From: Sphagnum compactum | Lineage: Eukaryota > Bryophyta > Sphagnopsida > Sphagnales | Direction: 5' to 3' | Length of the DNA: 64,000 bases | Assembly: GCA_965153455.1 (NCBI GenBank) | Contig: OZ234495.1 | Span: 7,684,875-7,748,874 of the forward strand | Part shown: piece after piece, positions 12,372 to 24,983 of the stretch | Position numbering within the stretch: the first letter of the stretch is position 1 | Layout of the letters: every line of letters begins with the position of its first letter | The notes under the pieces: model-generated | The model's database searches: none | Told to the model about the DNA's origin: nothing | The model's input: the letters and a program-made list of their open reading frames with translations, nothing else | Program-made: the position numbers and the translations under genes

Positions 12372-14658
12372 AGAAGGCGGCGGTGTGGTTTCAATCAGTG
12401 GTGTAGGGCATGCATCATGGAAAAAGGTTTGTGCCAAAGAAGAATGTTGCAAGCAAATTTTGAGGAGGAAAATCATCTTTGTAGTCCATCTAAACTGGAA
12501 TTTGTGTGGTAACCAAGCAAATTGGGCTTTCAGAATCTAAACCTGAGCACTTCTTGCAGGTGATTGTGCATGGTTGTTGCCCAAACAGCTTATATCATCA
12601 CACAGGGCAAAAAGCGTAAGGAACCATTGCACAACGAACAGCAACATCTTGATCCAGCAGAAAGTACAAGCCAAGTGAAGAGTGCAAGAACTCCACCACC
12701 ACACTGAAACGACAACCACGAGTTTCAAGATTTTTGGGGCATTGGAATTTGTTTGGAATTTTATCTGACAAATCTTGAGATTGGAGAGCTGGGATTCCAC
12801 ATCCAGAGTTTGGAAGTAGTTGGCTCCAGAAAATCAGAATTGCTTCCACTTTGCTTTGTCACCCACCTTCAAGGAAATGTAGAAATTGGTCTACAATACA
12901 TATTTGTTGTAAAAGAAAGAGCTATAACCAAGTAGTGTGTCAGTTTCATCAGAGTTTAGGGTTCAAAGTTCAGACCCACCAAACTCATTCATTTTGTCAG
13001 TATCAACTGTAGCTTAGAAAAGACTCCCTTTCACAAGAGTTACAGCAAGAGAGTACAAAGCAGATGTTGAGCTCATTGCAAAAGAAGAGTCCCAGGGAGG
13101 GTACAAGACCCTGGAGTGCATGATACATACCTATTTGCACACACTCCTCATAAAGCTGAAGTCGTCCCAAAATCAAGCCAGGAATATTGATGAACATTGT
13201 GTCAGTGGAAACAAACAAACAAAATTCCAGAACTAAAGAGACCCTTGAACAAAGATGTTACAAGTCTTTGCAATGGCCAATGTAGTAGGACAAATAGAAA
13301 TGGTAGATATGCCGAATTAGTTCAATGTACAACTATAACTTTACAAATACAAATGATAGGAATTCGGAAGTAGTTCACTGTATAACTATAACTTTAGAGC
13401 AGCTCCAGTAGCAGTAAGTTGTCTTGTACATTGAATTTTGGATGAATTGGCACACTAAAATAGTGACATTCTCTTGTAAGTTAGCAACTGTGTGCAAATA
13501 AACAGTGGCCTGCAAGGACATCGATTAAAATAAATGCTTGTTTTGGATCGATCAACTATAACAATTGACTCAAGTGTTGAAACATCAGTAGTCTCTTCTT
13601 TTTAATATTTGTTGCCTGATTCTTTTATGATGTTTATGGGTGGGGCTCGGGCAAAATCTATTACTCTATCTTGGATGTGTGAAATACTGAATGATGGTTA
13701 AATAAAGAGTGCTAGAGATGATCTGACTAAAAGAGAGATCTTCTGTTCTAGTAGGGCAAAGATCTGAAGAGTTTCCTCTCTGGGAAAGATTGGAAGGTAT
13801 ATATGAAGCACAATGGTTGTGGTCATTTGGTGCTATCAAATTTTCTCCTACTTCTGCAGTTTTTTGTTCTCTTCCCCCTCCCTCTTTCATCTTCTTCGTG
13901 GCTGTTTGATGAGGCTGCAACAACAGGGTCACATTGTGTGCCACACTCTAAACACAAAAATAATTGCATATAGTCCAGCGATGGTGAGCCATTCAGTCCA
14001 GGATTGAGAGGCTGCTGCTGGATGGAGAACAAAACTAGAGAGTGGGAAACTGGGATGTAAAAGAAAAGAAAGTGGAGTGCAGTTTTGGGTACCTGACGTT
14101 TTGTCTGTGAAAGGTTTAGTACCTATCAAGAGCTTCCTTGTTGACTGACACTTTGTGAAGGAACTGGAGAGAGATAACCTAACACAGCACCAACCAACAT
14201 CCTGTATCCAGATTCCAAGGCCAAAGAAGAACCAGGGATCTAGAATCTGTTTGCAGGATTCTTCTTCTGATCTTGTGTTTGGTGATCAGCAAGCAATGGG
14301 CATGGACTTTGCAGCAAACAATACTGGGCAGCATCAATCTTGCCACATGATTTGTTTGATTCTAGTGGTGGTGTAGTTTCTTGAATGAAGCTTTCTTGTT
14401 GCAGCCATGAAAATTGCATGTCAAGATTACAATTGGCCCCCAACTATTCCAGATTGTTATGCCACTGCAATTCACCAAATCCAAAAGACTGACTGCGGCA
14501 TTGACAATGATGCAACTGTAAGTAATCTGAAGGTTGTATGTAATCCCAGACAGACACGATGAGAATGGCAATTGAGACAGCAACAAATGTGTTGAAAAGA
14601 AGCATGATCAAAGCAGACGAGAGTCCCTAGGTGCAGGTAAAGTCTGGAGCATGCTTCG
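12372..14658. other. Intergenic, with AP2 3' UTR and C2HC gene 5' region
   Basis: I see no further coding exon on either strand. The first few hundred bases are presumably the AP2 3' UTR. The stretch before 14659 may contain a non-coding first exon of the C2HC gene. The sequence is less AT-rich than the transposon-laden flanks, which fits transcribed or conserved intergenic DNA. Confidence 0.5.
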
Positions 14659-16649
14659 ATGAGTCTCAATGTGAAGATTAGGATCCATCCTGAAGGTGAA
14701 GCTAGCAGGACACCTTCACCCAAAGGATCACGGCCTCGTATGCTTATGTGCTACCTATGTGGCCAAGAATTTGGCAGCAAAAGGTGTCAAATTCCTCCTT
14801 CTCTTTACCTCTCATCATCTATCTATCTTTCCCTCTTCAAGCAAGCATGCAAGCAGCCTACAATTGAAATGCACAGAATTGTGTTCGTCACTGCCTAGGA
14901 TTTTCATGAACCTTATTCAAGCGGGTGTTGCAACACCATAATTTCTGTAATTCGCATGCCTTGGGAGCCAATAGAACCAACGTGTGTAACCCATGCCCAT
15001 GCCATTTGTCTCACAAGGCAATGAATTCCTGAACCAACTGGAAATGTGAGTAGAAAGAAGAAGCATGAGACAAAAATTGCAGACTTGTCCTGGACTGCAT
15101 TGAGCACCCAACTGTAGTCAGCAACTTACATAAGTTGCATTTTGCTGTATATATAGCTTAAAAGTTCATTTTCTCTGCTATAGTTCCCTGTTTCAGCTTT
15201 CTTAGGATGATTGCAAAGGTTTTCTGTATTCTTCAAGTCATGGGATACAGATTCTAACTCCACAAGAGATCTGCAGTTTGCCCATACACATACCACAATG
15301 CAAGAAGAAATGGATGGCAGAAGAGGAGAAGAAGCCCCCAAACCAGCGTCGTCCAATGCCATTGCCTCCTGAGAAAGAAGTGCCTATCAAAACTGGTGGC
15401 ATACAAGCTATCGATGATTTCAATCAAGAGTGCGTCTGAACCCTACAATGGGATGTCATGTTTGCAGTTCCTATCTATTACTGGAAATCATTGTCCTCAT
15501 TGCATGAGATTGTTGTAGCTGGGACCCAAGCATGGATGTTATGTTTGCAGTTTTTGTCTTTACAGGAAGAACATTTGTCCTCATTTAAATTGCATGACAG
15601 TGTTGTACATAGCCAGGACATCAATTTCCTTATGGAGATGTTGTGGTCATTTTGATCAACCATTTTAGATGAATAGTGGGTTTGGAGGAGCAGAGCATCT
15701 GCAGCATTTATGGCATCGCTGGAGCAGTGTCCACACTGCAAGCGCAAGTTTGTGCCAAAAGCATTTAAGCATCACCAAAATGCATGCACAGCTCAGAACC
15801 CAGCCAAACCTGCAGGGACGGGCCTCATTGCCAACTCTTTGTCAAATTGCCTTGTTCCTGGTGCAATCGCAGGCTCGAAACATGGCTTTGCAAGTAAGGA
15901 TTCTAAAGTACTTGAAAATTTATGAGCATCTCATGTGAATATAGAAACTGTAAATGCTCTTATTATTCAGCATGGCTGATGGATATTACACTGATTTGGT
16001 AGGGCTCAATTCCTATGCTAATATGCATTTCCTTGCAGTTGGCAATGGGGCCCATCCCAATTCCTGTGCTGTTGTGCGAAGCCAGTAATATTGCACAATT
16101 GATACTAGGACAGCAGAATTGACCCTCAGGTTGCTGAATGATATGATGGTATAAACAAAAAGGATATGACAGTTGAAATTATAGTTTACATGACCTGTGT
16201 TTGGACAGAGGAACGACCTCCCACAGTGCGCCGCAAGTTTGAAGAATCACGTCCAGTTATGAGGCAGAAAATTATGGCAGCACATGCAAAGATGGTTGCA
16301 GCAGAGAGCTCAGGATCCAATCAATCGGATGAAATACATGTGCCAGGAGGATCCATTCTAAAGGTCCACACGTCTACCTACACCCTTATAGAATTTTCCA
16401 TATTTACTCTGTTTACTCAGGAGATTCATAGTCCATTTTGTCCCCTTGGTCAACAGTTTACAATCATCATTACTCCACCAGGAGCTAGACTCAATTCCGT
16501 GAGATAATTCTTTTGTGGGAAAATTGCTTGCGTTGTAGGGTGGACAAAGCTCAAGAACTGAGGGTTTTTGTGATGAGTGTGGGAAAAAATTTGATCGGCC
16601 TGAATCAATATTTTGTGCTCAATGTGGAACCAAAAGACAAGGTCTGTGA
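14659..16649 (+). CDS. Zinc finger C2HC domain protein (ZC2HC1 family-like), five exons
   Basis: The exons are 14659-14783, 15277-15429, 15694-15893, 16209-16363 and 16539-16649. All introns are GT-AG and the phases match, giving 247 aa. Two C2HC fingers of the zf-C2HC type are visible. Finger 1 is C31-x2-C34-x11-H46-x3-C50, in the context MLMCYLCGQEFGSKSLPIHI. Finger 2 is C105-x2-C108-x11-H120-x3-C124. A Pro/Lys-rich linker (KKKWMAEEEKKPPNQRRPMP) follows finger 1, as in animal ZC2HC1 proteins. The C-terminus is a zinc-ribbon-like C222-x2-C225-x11-C237-x2-C240, ending at residue 247. The start codon context is weak and the frame is closed upstream at 14638, so the true start may lie in an earlier exon. 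The biochemical function of the family is poorly known, and zinc binding is inferred from the Cys/His spacing. The gene is convergent with the FTR gene. Confidence 0.85.
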
Positions 16650-18482
16650 ATAAATTTGAGATTCAAAAGACTTCAAATTTTTCCCTCACTGCAAAACCAA
16701 GACTAGTGACGTGTGCATCCAATTCAGATGAATGGATGAATTGATATCACCTCAAGAAAGACACAGGTCTTATAATGGAGTGGCAACACTTGGATTTCTA
16801 GCAGAAGTGTGGAGGAAACAAAGTGGGGATTTGTGCATAAATTTGCCATTAACTATTCCTAGACAGCTAACCTTTGAGATTGTCCTTTGGGCACTTTGCA
16901 CAGTCCTCTCTATTGTCAGGTAGATTTAAGTAGCTAGCTAATATGCTTAGATGTTACAGCTGAACAAACGATTTGATCTTGAACCACCTCACGACATGCT
17001 CATAGAAGACACCTGTAGGTGAAACCACAGTAGATGTCATGCATGTCTATGGAGGGAATGACTTTTGTTGTTGAGAAGACGAAAAATGTTTTCACTTTTG
17101 CAATCAAACAAGATGTTTTTTCTAGTCCTCCAATCAATCCCCCCTCCGAAGGTTGAGTTTATAGATGACATGTGACAAAGTACACAAGTCAATCCTGGCA
17201 TAATGTATGATTGTCTGGAAGTGTATAAATTCAACTGTTGTATGGAATGTAGCCAATCTAGACACACTTGGGTTGTGATGATTTCCACAATTTGCTTATG
17301 TTCCTCTTATGTAAAACCAATGAATCACCCAATAAGTAGGACTTCTCTTGAGACAACTTCCATCAGTCCCCTCCTGTAAAGATTAATGCATAGATAAGCA
17401 CAGAAATTCACCTGCTTTCTCACTGTAGTTTACCTGTGGACATCTGCAAAACCCTCCCCATTTTCATGCTGTCAATCATTGCAGGGTTCCCCAAATCCTT
17501 GCATGTGTTGTGTGTGACAATTTTGGGGTTGCTGAATCTCTCACCAGTAAATCCTGCAAACACAAACAAATCCATACCCATACTCTTGCTGATTGTTATA
17601 TGAACACTGTGTGAATGTGATGTTAAGTCTCCATCATACTGGCAATACAGAATGCTAACCCAGGGGAGCATTGCTTGCTGTTGTTCTCTACAGTCTCATT
17701 TGCAAACTTATCATGTTGATAAAGCATATGTGTGATTACTTTTTTGGCAAGGTCAAGCTACTCTGTAAAGACCACCAAACCCTACACCTACCCTTATTTT
17801 AATTGACAAGTCAAATGCCATTGATAAAGATTACACAGAATGCACAAGACAGGGTTACATCTCCAACCTCTTTGAACAATAAGTTGAGAGAATCCTTTCA
17901 TTTGGCAGCTAAAGGTTCAGGTGTAGTCTATTTTGATGACACAGATTGGAGGCATTGCACACCATGACATACATCTGTCTTAAGTAGCCCAAAAACACAT
18001 AACTGTCAGAGAACTTCATTGCCCATCTATGCTTGACTACTAGTAACCTGAACTGTACTCCTGATTGTGGTTCACATTTCACATAAGTCACATAGATGTC
18101 TAGGAGCAAGAATGAAAGACAGCACATGTTTAACCTTGCATCCAAACTACTTCTAGATTACAAGACAACAAGGTGTAATTGAGGTTACTTTATTACCTTG
18201 CAAAAAAGGCTTAAACATCTGTTCTGACCTCACAGGACAAACTGAAGAAAGAAAATAATCCAATGCAGAACTTTTAGCAAATTGAAGCCCAAATGTGTGG
18301 ATGTATGCAGGAGCTTACGCTCATCAAAAAATGTAGAAGATGAACTCTCTTCAAATACATATGCTAGTCATTCCCTTGGACAACTCTTCCATCAAAAAAA
18401 ATACATAACCAAAGTGAGGGTTTCAGCTTGGGGTTCCAAGCCCGGAAACAAAACATTGTTCTACAAGAGCATGTCCAGCTTC
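16650..18482. other. Convergent intergenic region
   Basis: This is the 1.8 kb between the stop of the C2HC gene (+) and the stop of the FTR gene (-). It should hold both 3' UTRs. No exon of a third gene could be supported on either strand. Base composition resembles the rest of the gene island rather than the transposon-rich flanks. Confidence 0.5.
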
Positions 18483-19897
18483 TCAGGCTGTCAAATCCTG
18501 TATCTCCTTAAAAGAAATATGCTGCACCAAACACAAGAATAGGTGAGAACTTTAGACTCCAGTACTAAGCAGAGAATGACCCAAAATAGAAAAGACCAAC
18601 CAAACCTGATTTTGCATGGCACTTGTGATTTCCTAATTCACTTGTTTGCACTAAACTGAGTGGAATGCAAGGAAATGTCACCTGCTCTTCACCAGCAAAA
18701 TCATTCTCAGGAGTAAGAAAAAGCATGCAATGACACTCCTTCCTGCAAAAAAATTCACAAACCACCATTAATGTCGGCACTATTAGTATGAACACTATCA
18801 AATTGGATGTATGTTGCTATGTTCTTTGAGAAGATGATGACATTAACACTGCAGAATGCACCATAAACAGGTACTGCAAGATGGGGCAAATTGAAGCAAA
18901 AACCCACCTTTCACGCATGGGGACACAGGGACAGTTCCAAAAGCCCTGCTGCACCTCTGCAACCTTGTCATCATAATGTCTGCACCATGTCATATTTGTC
19001 AGAGCCATTCATATGTTATAATGTATACTTTTCAAGCCCGATTCATTCATGGTGATGAAGTATGCCAAATTGAAAATAGAAATGATTGTCATTATTTGCA
19101 TAATGAATGAATGAGAACACTCACCGGCATGGACAGAGAGGGGCTCCAAGGGTGTCCTTGTGCTCTGCCAATCCCTGAACTCCAGCATACATACTTTTAG
19201 ATGTGCTGCATAAGAAAAATCAAGAGTGTCCAAATGGTCTCAAATCCTGTCTCACCAATTCATATCTATGGATTGTAGAGAAGTCTCTCCACTAAACGGA
19301 AAATTTCTTTCTTAAAGAACTATACTCTTCTCTTCTTCCATGAACACTTACCTGAGGATCAATCTTTCAAGACAAATCCAAGGGCACTTTATAGCTTGCA
19401 TGGGAGCATGGATGAGACAAGGAAACGGAGCCTGTGCTGTGTCTACTGATTTTTTGGTCATGTTTTATGTCCAGCTCACAAACAAATTTGCAGAAAGCTG
19501 GAAGATTCAAGACTCTGCAAGATTTCAAAGCCAGACAGAATTCAAAAAAAGAAAAAAAAAGAAAGATCATCCACCTTTACAACAACAGCAGTAACCCCTT
19601 TATCTACACAAAAGAATGTTTCTGATCTCCTTGCATATTGCTCCGAAAACTTGCGCATCACCTCCAGGGATTTCTCTGATGGCTCCCCTGCAGAGATCTC
19701 AAACTGTGAGAACCAACATTTGAACTGCTACATAACTGAACCATGTGGATCATGTCCCCAGAAAATATATTTTTCCAATCTTTTCAATTGCAGAACAAAA
19801 TCGATGCGATTTCTGAATCCAGATATTTATAGACCTAAAATGTTAGCCACAGCAAGCAGACCAAGAGATTTGATACAGAACTGCAACCGACATTATT

Positions 19898-19950
<53 letters not shown>

Positions 19951-20241
19951 AATCTGTACTTCTCGCTCACTAATCCAACAAATTTGTGTTGTGAGGGATG
20001 CCGAGAGTGAAACCCTAAAAACAAAAATCAAGAGGCAAAAAAGAAAATAATTACCACCGGCGCGCACTGTACATGGCCTCCTCCTTGATATGGAAAGTGA
20101 GACAGCCGGTGAAGAGGAAAGCAGACCCCTCTGCAAAGAGAATGAGGCTACGCTACTAACTGGAGCTGGAGTTGGAGTTGGAGCTGGAGAGGAACCAGAC
20201 ACAATCACCACCATCCCTACTCCTGCCACCACACTCGCCAT
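18483..20241 (-). CDS. FTRC: Ferredoxin-thioredoxin reductase catalytic subunit, chloroplast precursor
   Basis: The six exons in transcript order are 20241-20055, 19687-19575, 19174-19125, 18979-18908, 18742-18682 and 18521-18483. All introns are GT-AG and in phase, giving 173 aa. An in-frame TAA directly before the ATG fixes the start. Residues 1 to about 62 are Ser/Ala/Pro-rich with few acidic residues and end SRRRPCTVRAGG, a typical chloroplast transit peptide. The mature part carries all seven conserved cysteines: FFC (C89), CPCRHYDDK (C114, C116), NCPCVPMRERKECHCMLFL (C133, C135, C144, C146). In this family they bind the 4Fe-4S cluster and form the redox-active disulfide that passes electrons from photosynthetic ferredoxin to stromal thioredoxins. 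The C-terminus (HISFKEIQDLTA) is in the place of the usual EIK-type tail. Mature length fits the family. Intron 1 holds a (TC)n tract. Confidence 0.96.
19903..19947. repeat. (TC)n microsatellite in FTRC intron 1
   Basis: About 22 uninterrupted TC units lie inside the first intron of the FTR gene. This is simple sequence and likely length-polymorphic. Confidence 0.95.
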
Positions 20242-20425
20242 TTACACGGCTGCTCAACAAACCTTGGCAACAGTTTTTATCTTTCAGAAAAGTCGCAGCA
20301 CGATGGAAAGAAATTTCGGCAATCAACGAATTCTTCTCTGAATATCCCAAGCAGCCCTCGCAGCAACTCCAAGTGTTGAATCGTTGAATCCGATTCCTGC
20401 TGTGAACATCACGTTCGAAGAGGGA

Positions 20426-20448
20426 TTAGGGTTTTGGAATTAGGGTTT
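20426..20448 (-). promoter_or_regulatory. Two telo-box motifs upstream of FTRC
   Basis: On the coding strand of the FTR gene the string AAACCCTAA occurs twice (20434-20426 and 20448-20440), about 190-210 bp before the start codon. Telo-boxes are known promoter and leader elements of many plant housekeeping genes. Their function here is inferred from the motif and its position alone. Confidence 0.5.
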
Positions 20449-21970
20449 GGGACCTGCAAGGAGGAGGAAGAGAAGGATGAGGAGGAGGAGGAGGGTTGTT
20501 GAGGTGTTGTGTATCCAACGGCCCAAAATAAGGTCATCAAGCATAGCAATATCAAGGGAGAGAAAAATACAAAAATCAATGAAAATCCAAGAGCTTCTTG
20601 CTTTAAAACAATCCCACCATTGCAAAGAAAATATCCAATAATTAATAATAACTTTCTAACCTATAATTTGGTGGAACATTTTATTTCTTCCCAGTTTTTC
20701 TACTTCTTTTTGCAAAAATGGAAAAAATAAAAAAATGTTCCAACAATTTTTTTATTTTTAAAAGGAGAAAGGTTTCATTTTTTAAAGGTTTAGAATCAAA
20801 ACAATAGCCAAAGAAGCTATTTATATTTAGTGCCAAATTTTCTTAAATTATCTTTATTATCAAAATGAATTTTAAAAAATAGAAAACTATTGAACACCCA
20901 AATGCCAAACCTTTAAAAAAATTACAATACATATTATTTAATTATTCATACTTTGACATCTCTAGAGTCTACTCCCCTCTGCAAATCTTCAACAACCAAT
21001 GTCTATAACTAGTATCCAAGATAGTGGGAAATAAAAATTGCATTAAATGGCAATTAATGGTTACAATGAAAACATGTAAGTGGACTTAACATCTATTCAC
21101 TTTCTTTCTTTCTAAAATTCTATCTAACTAATTTATCACTCACCAACAACTGCTGACTTTCTAATCAAATACTACAAAGTGCAAAATGTCGCTCTATCAC
21201 TCTCCAATCTCAAAACCTTCGATCTCTTTCCATTCCCATTTCCTCATTTTATTGTGAAAAATCCTTCCATCGTCACCATTGTTTTGCCACCTTTGAATTT
21301 ATTTTTATACATGTTGTAGATGGGTTACTAAACTAGTGTAGCAAAAATCACACTCCTATTTTACACCTACAATGTTTGTTTCACCCAACACAACTTAATT
21401 CTTGATACACACAATATAATCACCTAATGCATAGAAGGTGTAACCACATTAATTGGAGCCATATCATGTGTAACTAGTGTTTGATTTCTCATGTTTTAAT
21501 GTTACAAGTTCTTAAATATTCTTACATGAATCCCTTTTTAATATGTTGTGGAAACATGTAAAATAATTTGGATTGAATCTAATGAATATAAAATATGCAT
21601 AAAACATCAAGTAACTAGTGTTTTCATTATTTTGATTTTTAAAAACAAAATTCAATGCTTTCAAAATGACATAATCATGTACGATAATTATGTAAACCTT
21701 TACATGATAATGTTATCATAACAAAAAGAATTAATTTTTTGATCACTATAAAAATCATGGGTTATTATCCATTGCTTTTTATAATCAATCACAATCCGTT
21801 ACATCATCTTGGCAAGCACTCCCATTGTTTTTTAAGTAGTTAAATGCATTCCATCTCATTGTGGTCACATGTGTAGGGTTAACCTATGTTAAAGTGAAGG
21901 TACCCTAGAGAATTTCTCCTTTGAGTTTGTTGAAGTTGAGAAGCACCCATCTTATTCACAATCACCTTCA

Positions 21971-22190
21971 CTCCACACCACGTACCGCTCATTTGTAACT
22001 AAGCAAGCTACATTACTTCCATAGTCATCTTCCCAACTCGAAGCTCCACACCACACACCTCTCATTTGCAACTAAGCAAGCTCCATTACTTCCATAGTCA
22101 TCTTCCCAACTCCAAGCTCCACACCACACACCTCTCATTTGCAACTAAGCGAGCTCCATTACTTCCATAGTCATCTTCCCAACTCCAAGC
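21971..22190. repeat. 73-bp tandem repeat, three copies
   Basis: Units begin 'ctccacaccac' at 21971, 22044 and 22117. Each runs through 'ctcatttg.aactaagc.agct', 'cattacttccatagtcatcttcccaactc'. The copies differ at only a few positions, so the array is young. 73 is not a multiple of three and no frame is kept. Confidence 0.9.
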
Positions 22191-23261
22191 ATAGCTAAAA
22201 ACAGCAACACTTCTTGCAACAAGACAAACATCTACCAACAAACATATTCCTCTCCACTTAAAGCATATAGATTCTAGATTCTTCTAGAAGATTAGACACA
22301 AAAGGCAACTTTTGCCAAAAGTTGATGTGCCATGTCATTTGCTCTAAACCATAACCTCCATTCACACATTTTTAGGTCACAACATCTCTTATGAATGTGC
22401 ATCTCATTCTTTACCAAAACAACAACTCTTGACACTAGATCAAATTAAAGCACTCCATGAATTTCCTAATGTACTTGGAGGGCACCTTATACTCATGGAT
22501 TTCTCTCCTAAGAAAAGGACAAATCTCGTGCCTACTCGTGAAGAGGGGAGGGGATTTATAGGCTTAAGGCTCTTAAAGAGCCCATAAAATCCCTTCTTAA
22601 CGGTTTGGCATAAGAACCCTCCCCTCCTACGCCCCATGATAGAGCTACTGTACCCGCAACTAAAGTTCAACAGTAAATAATTCTGAAAAAGCTGACAGAA
22701 AACAGAAAGGAATTTCATGATACAACATCAAAATTTCCTCATAATGACAAATTTTACAACAATGAGTTATATTTTTTCCTCATGTTCTCAGCCCACTATT
22801 TTAATCCATTTCTCTGTTTTTTTCTTGTCTAGTTTAGAAGCAAATGTCTATCTATGTGTGCTTGCAACCTCCAAACTCAAGGATATGCTTCATTACACTC
22901 AGTACTGTATGCCATCAGCTGCTCCCTACATGCTCGAGCCATTCGCGAATTGTTCATTGGCTGTACTTCCTTAATCACCACAAAGTTCAGCAGACTTCAC
23001 CCCTCAATATGTGATCCCTGGAGATTTTTGTCACAGAATCAATCACAGATTCATTGGGTCCCAGCCATGCACATTGACAGAACACATGCTTTTTGCAGTT
23101 CCAGCATCAGTATACAACTGGAACAAGATTACAAAGTGGAATTTACATTTGGGTCAAGCATACCATGTTTTATAGGGTTGGCCTTTGATCATAGGTGATA
23201 AACCCTAATCCCAGACAGCAAAGAATCTTCTCAAGGATCATACAAATGTACTCCACAAATG

Positions 23262-23326
23262 CCAGTGCCAACAATGCTTTCAATGAAAATGCTCTCAATT
23301 TTCATTGAGAGCATTGTTGGCACTGG
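23262..23326. repeat. 28-bp inverted repeat, hairpin with 9-nt loop
   Basis: The arms 23262-23289 and 23299-23326 pair along all 28 positions with one exception, which would be a G-U pair in RNA. The loop is 9 nt (23290-23298). It lies within non-coding DNA of the gene island. It could be a small-RNA precursor or a foldback element. Confidence 0.8.
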
Positions 23327-24344
23327 TGCTTGGGAATTCTGGAGGGCAATGGTACTCCAGGTTGTTGATACCAAAAATCAGCTGGTGAGAAACCTGTAGT
23401 CTGATACTAACCAGAAGTAGTATGCTTATCGACTGCTGTTGGCCATTCCCATTCATCGTCATTGCTGGAGCTGCTACCATGAATCCATGTTCCTGAGGTT
23501 GGAAAACACCTGACAAAGAATGAGCTGTTGGTATCAAGGTAACATTATCCCATACACTAAATTGAAGGATTGTCCAGAGTCAGATGCTAAGACATGGAGA
23601 AGTTTTGTGATCTTCAGAAAACATAGGCACATGCAAAATAAACTGCATAGACCAAAACAGCAAATGTTTGTTGATCTGGAGGCAAGTCGTATGACAGGCA
23701 TTGAAGCAAGCTAACTGTCTTTGCTAACTGTATCACATTTGTCTTCCTTGTTCACTGCAATACTTGACAAATTGTGAAAATTGTTAAGGAGATCATGGGA
23801 AAGACAATTCAAACTGAACGCATCAGACTTTGAAAGAACGAATGTATTGTGGAAGCAGAAGCACCAAGTCAGAGACACAAAGTGACTATTTATCACAAAC
23901 AAACAAAAACAGTGAGAGAAGTGAAAGGGAATGAAAGATATGAGAGAAAATCTTCCTTGCGAAAGTGGCAGCATATTTTCCTCTCATTATGGTGACTATT
24001 GATGCAAAGCAAGCAAGATTTGCAAAAATACAAAAAGAATTTTCAAAAAAATTCCTTTGTATTTTGAGTATGCTGATTCTCGTGAATGTAAGCTCCTTCA
24101 GTGTGCAGCATTCAGAGAGTGTAACACTCTCACTAAGTTGGCAGTGTGGCTTAGACTCTGTTAACACCCTTCCAACACAATTTCCAAGTGTCACATCAGA
24201 GGATTCCATCACATCTATGGTCCTCTTGGTACCTAGAAGGCCTTTTCTTTGCATGCAATGTCCCTGAAGCTTTTTGTCATTTCTGGTTCTTTGCATGAAT
24301 ACCACCACGAGGATTGCTCATGTGGAAAGAGTTGGCATGACAAT

Positions 24345-24870
24345 TCAGATTCAAGAACCAGAGTGCAGAATCAATCAGGCTGATCAGCACAATTGATGTA
24401 ATCTTTTGCCCTTTGTTCCTGCTGCTCTTTACCACAAAGCTCTAACAGCAATGGACCAGTGTGAGATGGGGGGTGATGGTCTCCAAACACGCTCCTACAC
24501 TTTCATTGATGAATATGTGGAAGGTGTTTTGAGGTGATTTCCCGTATCTCAGTAAAGAGCTGGAAACACTTCATTTTTTATTTTGTTTCTCAGTCGGTCA
24601 TGGCAGGAATTAAGTGTGTATGATCTGCAAGGCAAAAATCCAGGATGTCATGAGGAACCCATTTGCACAAAAATTATCACAAGACACAATTGATGCAATA
24701 GAAAACAAGTTATTGTGTGAGGAATCACGTGGTTCCTATTAATGGCAATAAGTGCACAAGATGCGCATATGCTATGATGTTACTCACTGAGGTACTGATG
24801 TTGCTGTTCTAGGATGGCACTGATCACATATTTGTGGATCAAGGAGCAGATTGAGAAAGAGAAGACATAA
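24345..24870 (+). pseudogene. GDP-mannose 3,5-epimerase fragment (decayed)
   Basis: An exon-like segment ending at 24533 reads AALYHKALTAMDQCEMGGDG and then LQTRSYTFIDEYVEGVLR, followed by a GT donor. It closely matches the C-terminal half of plant GDP-mannose 3,5-epimerase (GME), the ascorbate-pathway enzyme that converts GDP-mannose to GDP-L-galactose. Just upstream a weaker match (ECRI...HN) is broken by a stop. A second piece at 24813-24870, after an AG acceptor, reads ALITYLWIKEQIEKEKT and stops, matching a later GME exon. The exon that should lie between is not recognisable. The N-terminal NAD-binding half and the usual C-terminal tail are absent. This is a truncated, degraded copy. Whether it is a relic of a local gene or a transduplicated fragment cannot be told. 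Confidence 0.75.
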
Positions 24871-24983
24871 GGCATAGATAGACTTAGCTGGCAAGTAGAC
24901 TTCATCAATGGTGGTGGCTACTCAAAGCTCCTCTCCAGCTTGGGTCCATAAGAGCAGATCTGATGGTAAAGAGTGACAGTGTT

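Larger units (their letters stand above)
20449..24340. other. Intergenic region, no supported intact gene
   Basis: From about 20640 to 22400 the DNA turns AT-rich. It contains a three-copy 73-bp tandem repeat and a segment near 22440-22640 with a weak relative near 58090-58300 ('aatttcctaatgtacttggagggcacctta', 'ggcataagaacc'). From 22700 composition returns to that of the gene island. A long hairpin lies at 23262-23326. I found no exon I could assign. Confidence 0.5.

Noticed and set aside
19125-19205. Alternative FTRC exon 3 start at 19205
   Set aside because: It would insert residues absent from the family. The acceptor before 19174 joins VVVK to GLAEHK in phase 0, exactly as expected.
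22854-23198. Plus frame of 114 codons near 23 kb
   Set aside because: It has no similarity to any family I know, no usable splice partners and no codon bias. It stays unassigned intergenic DNA.
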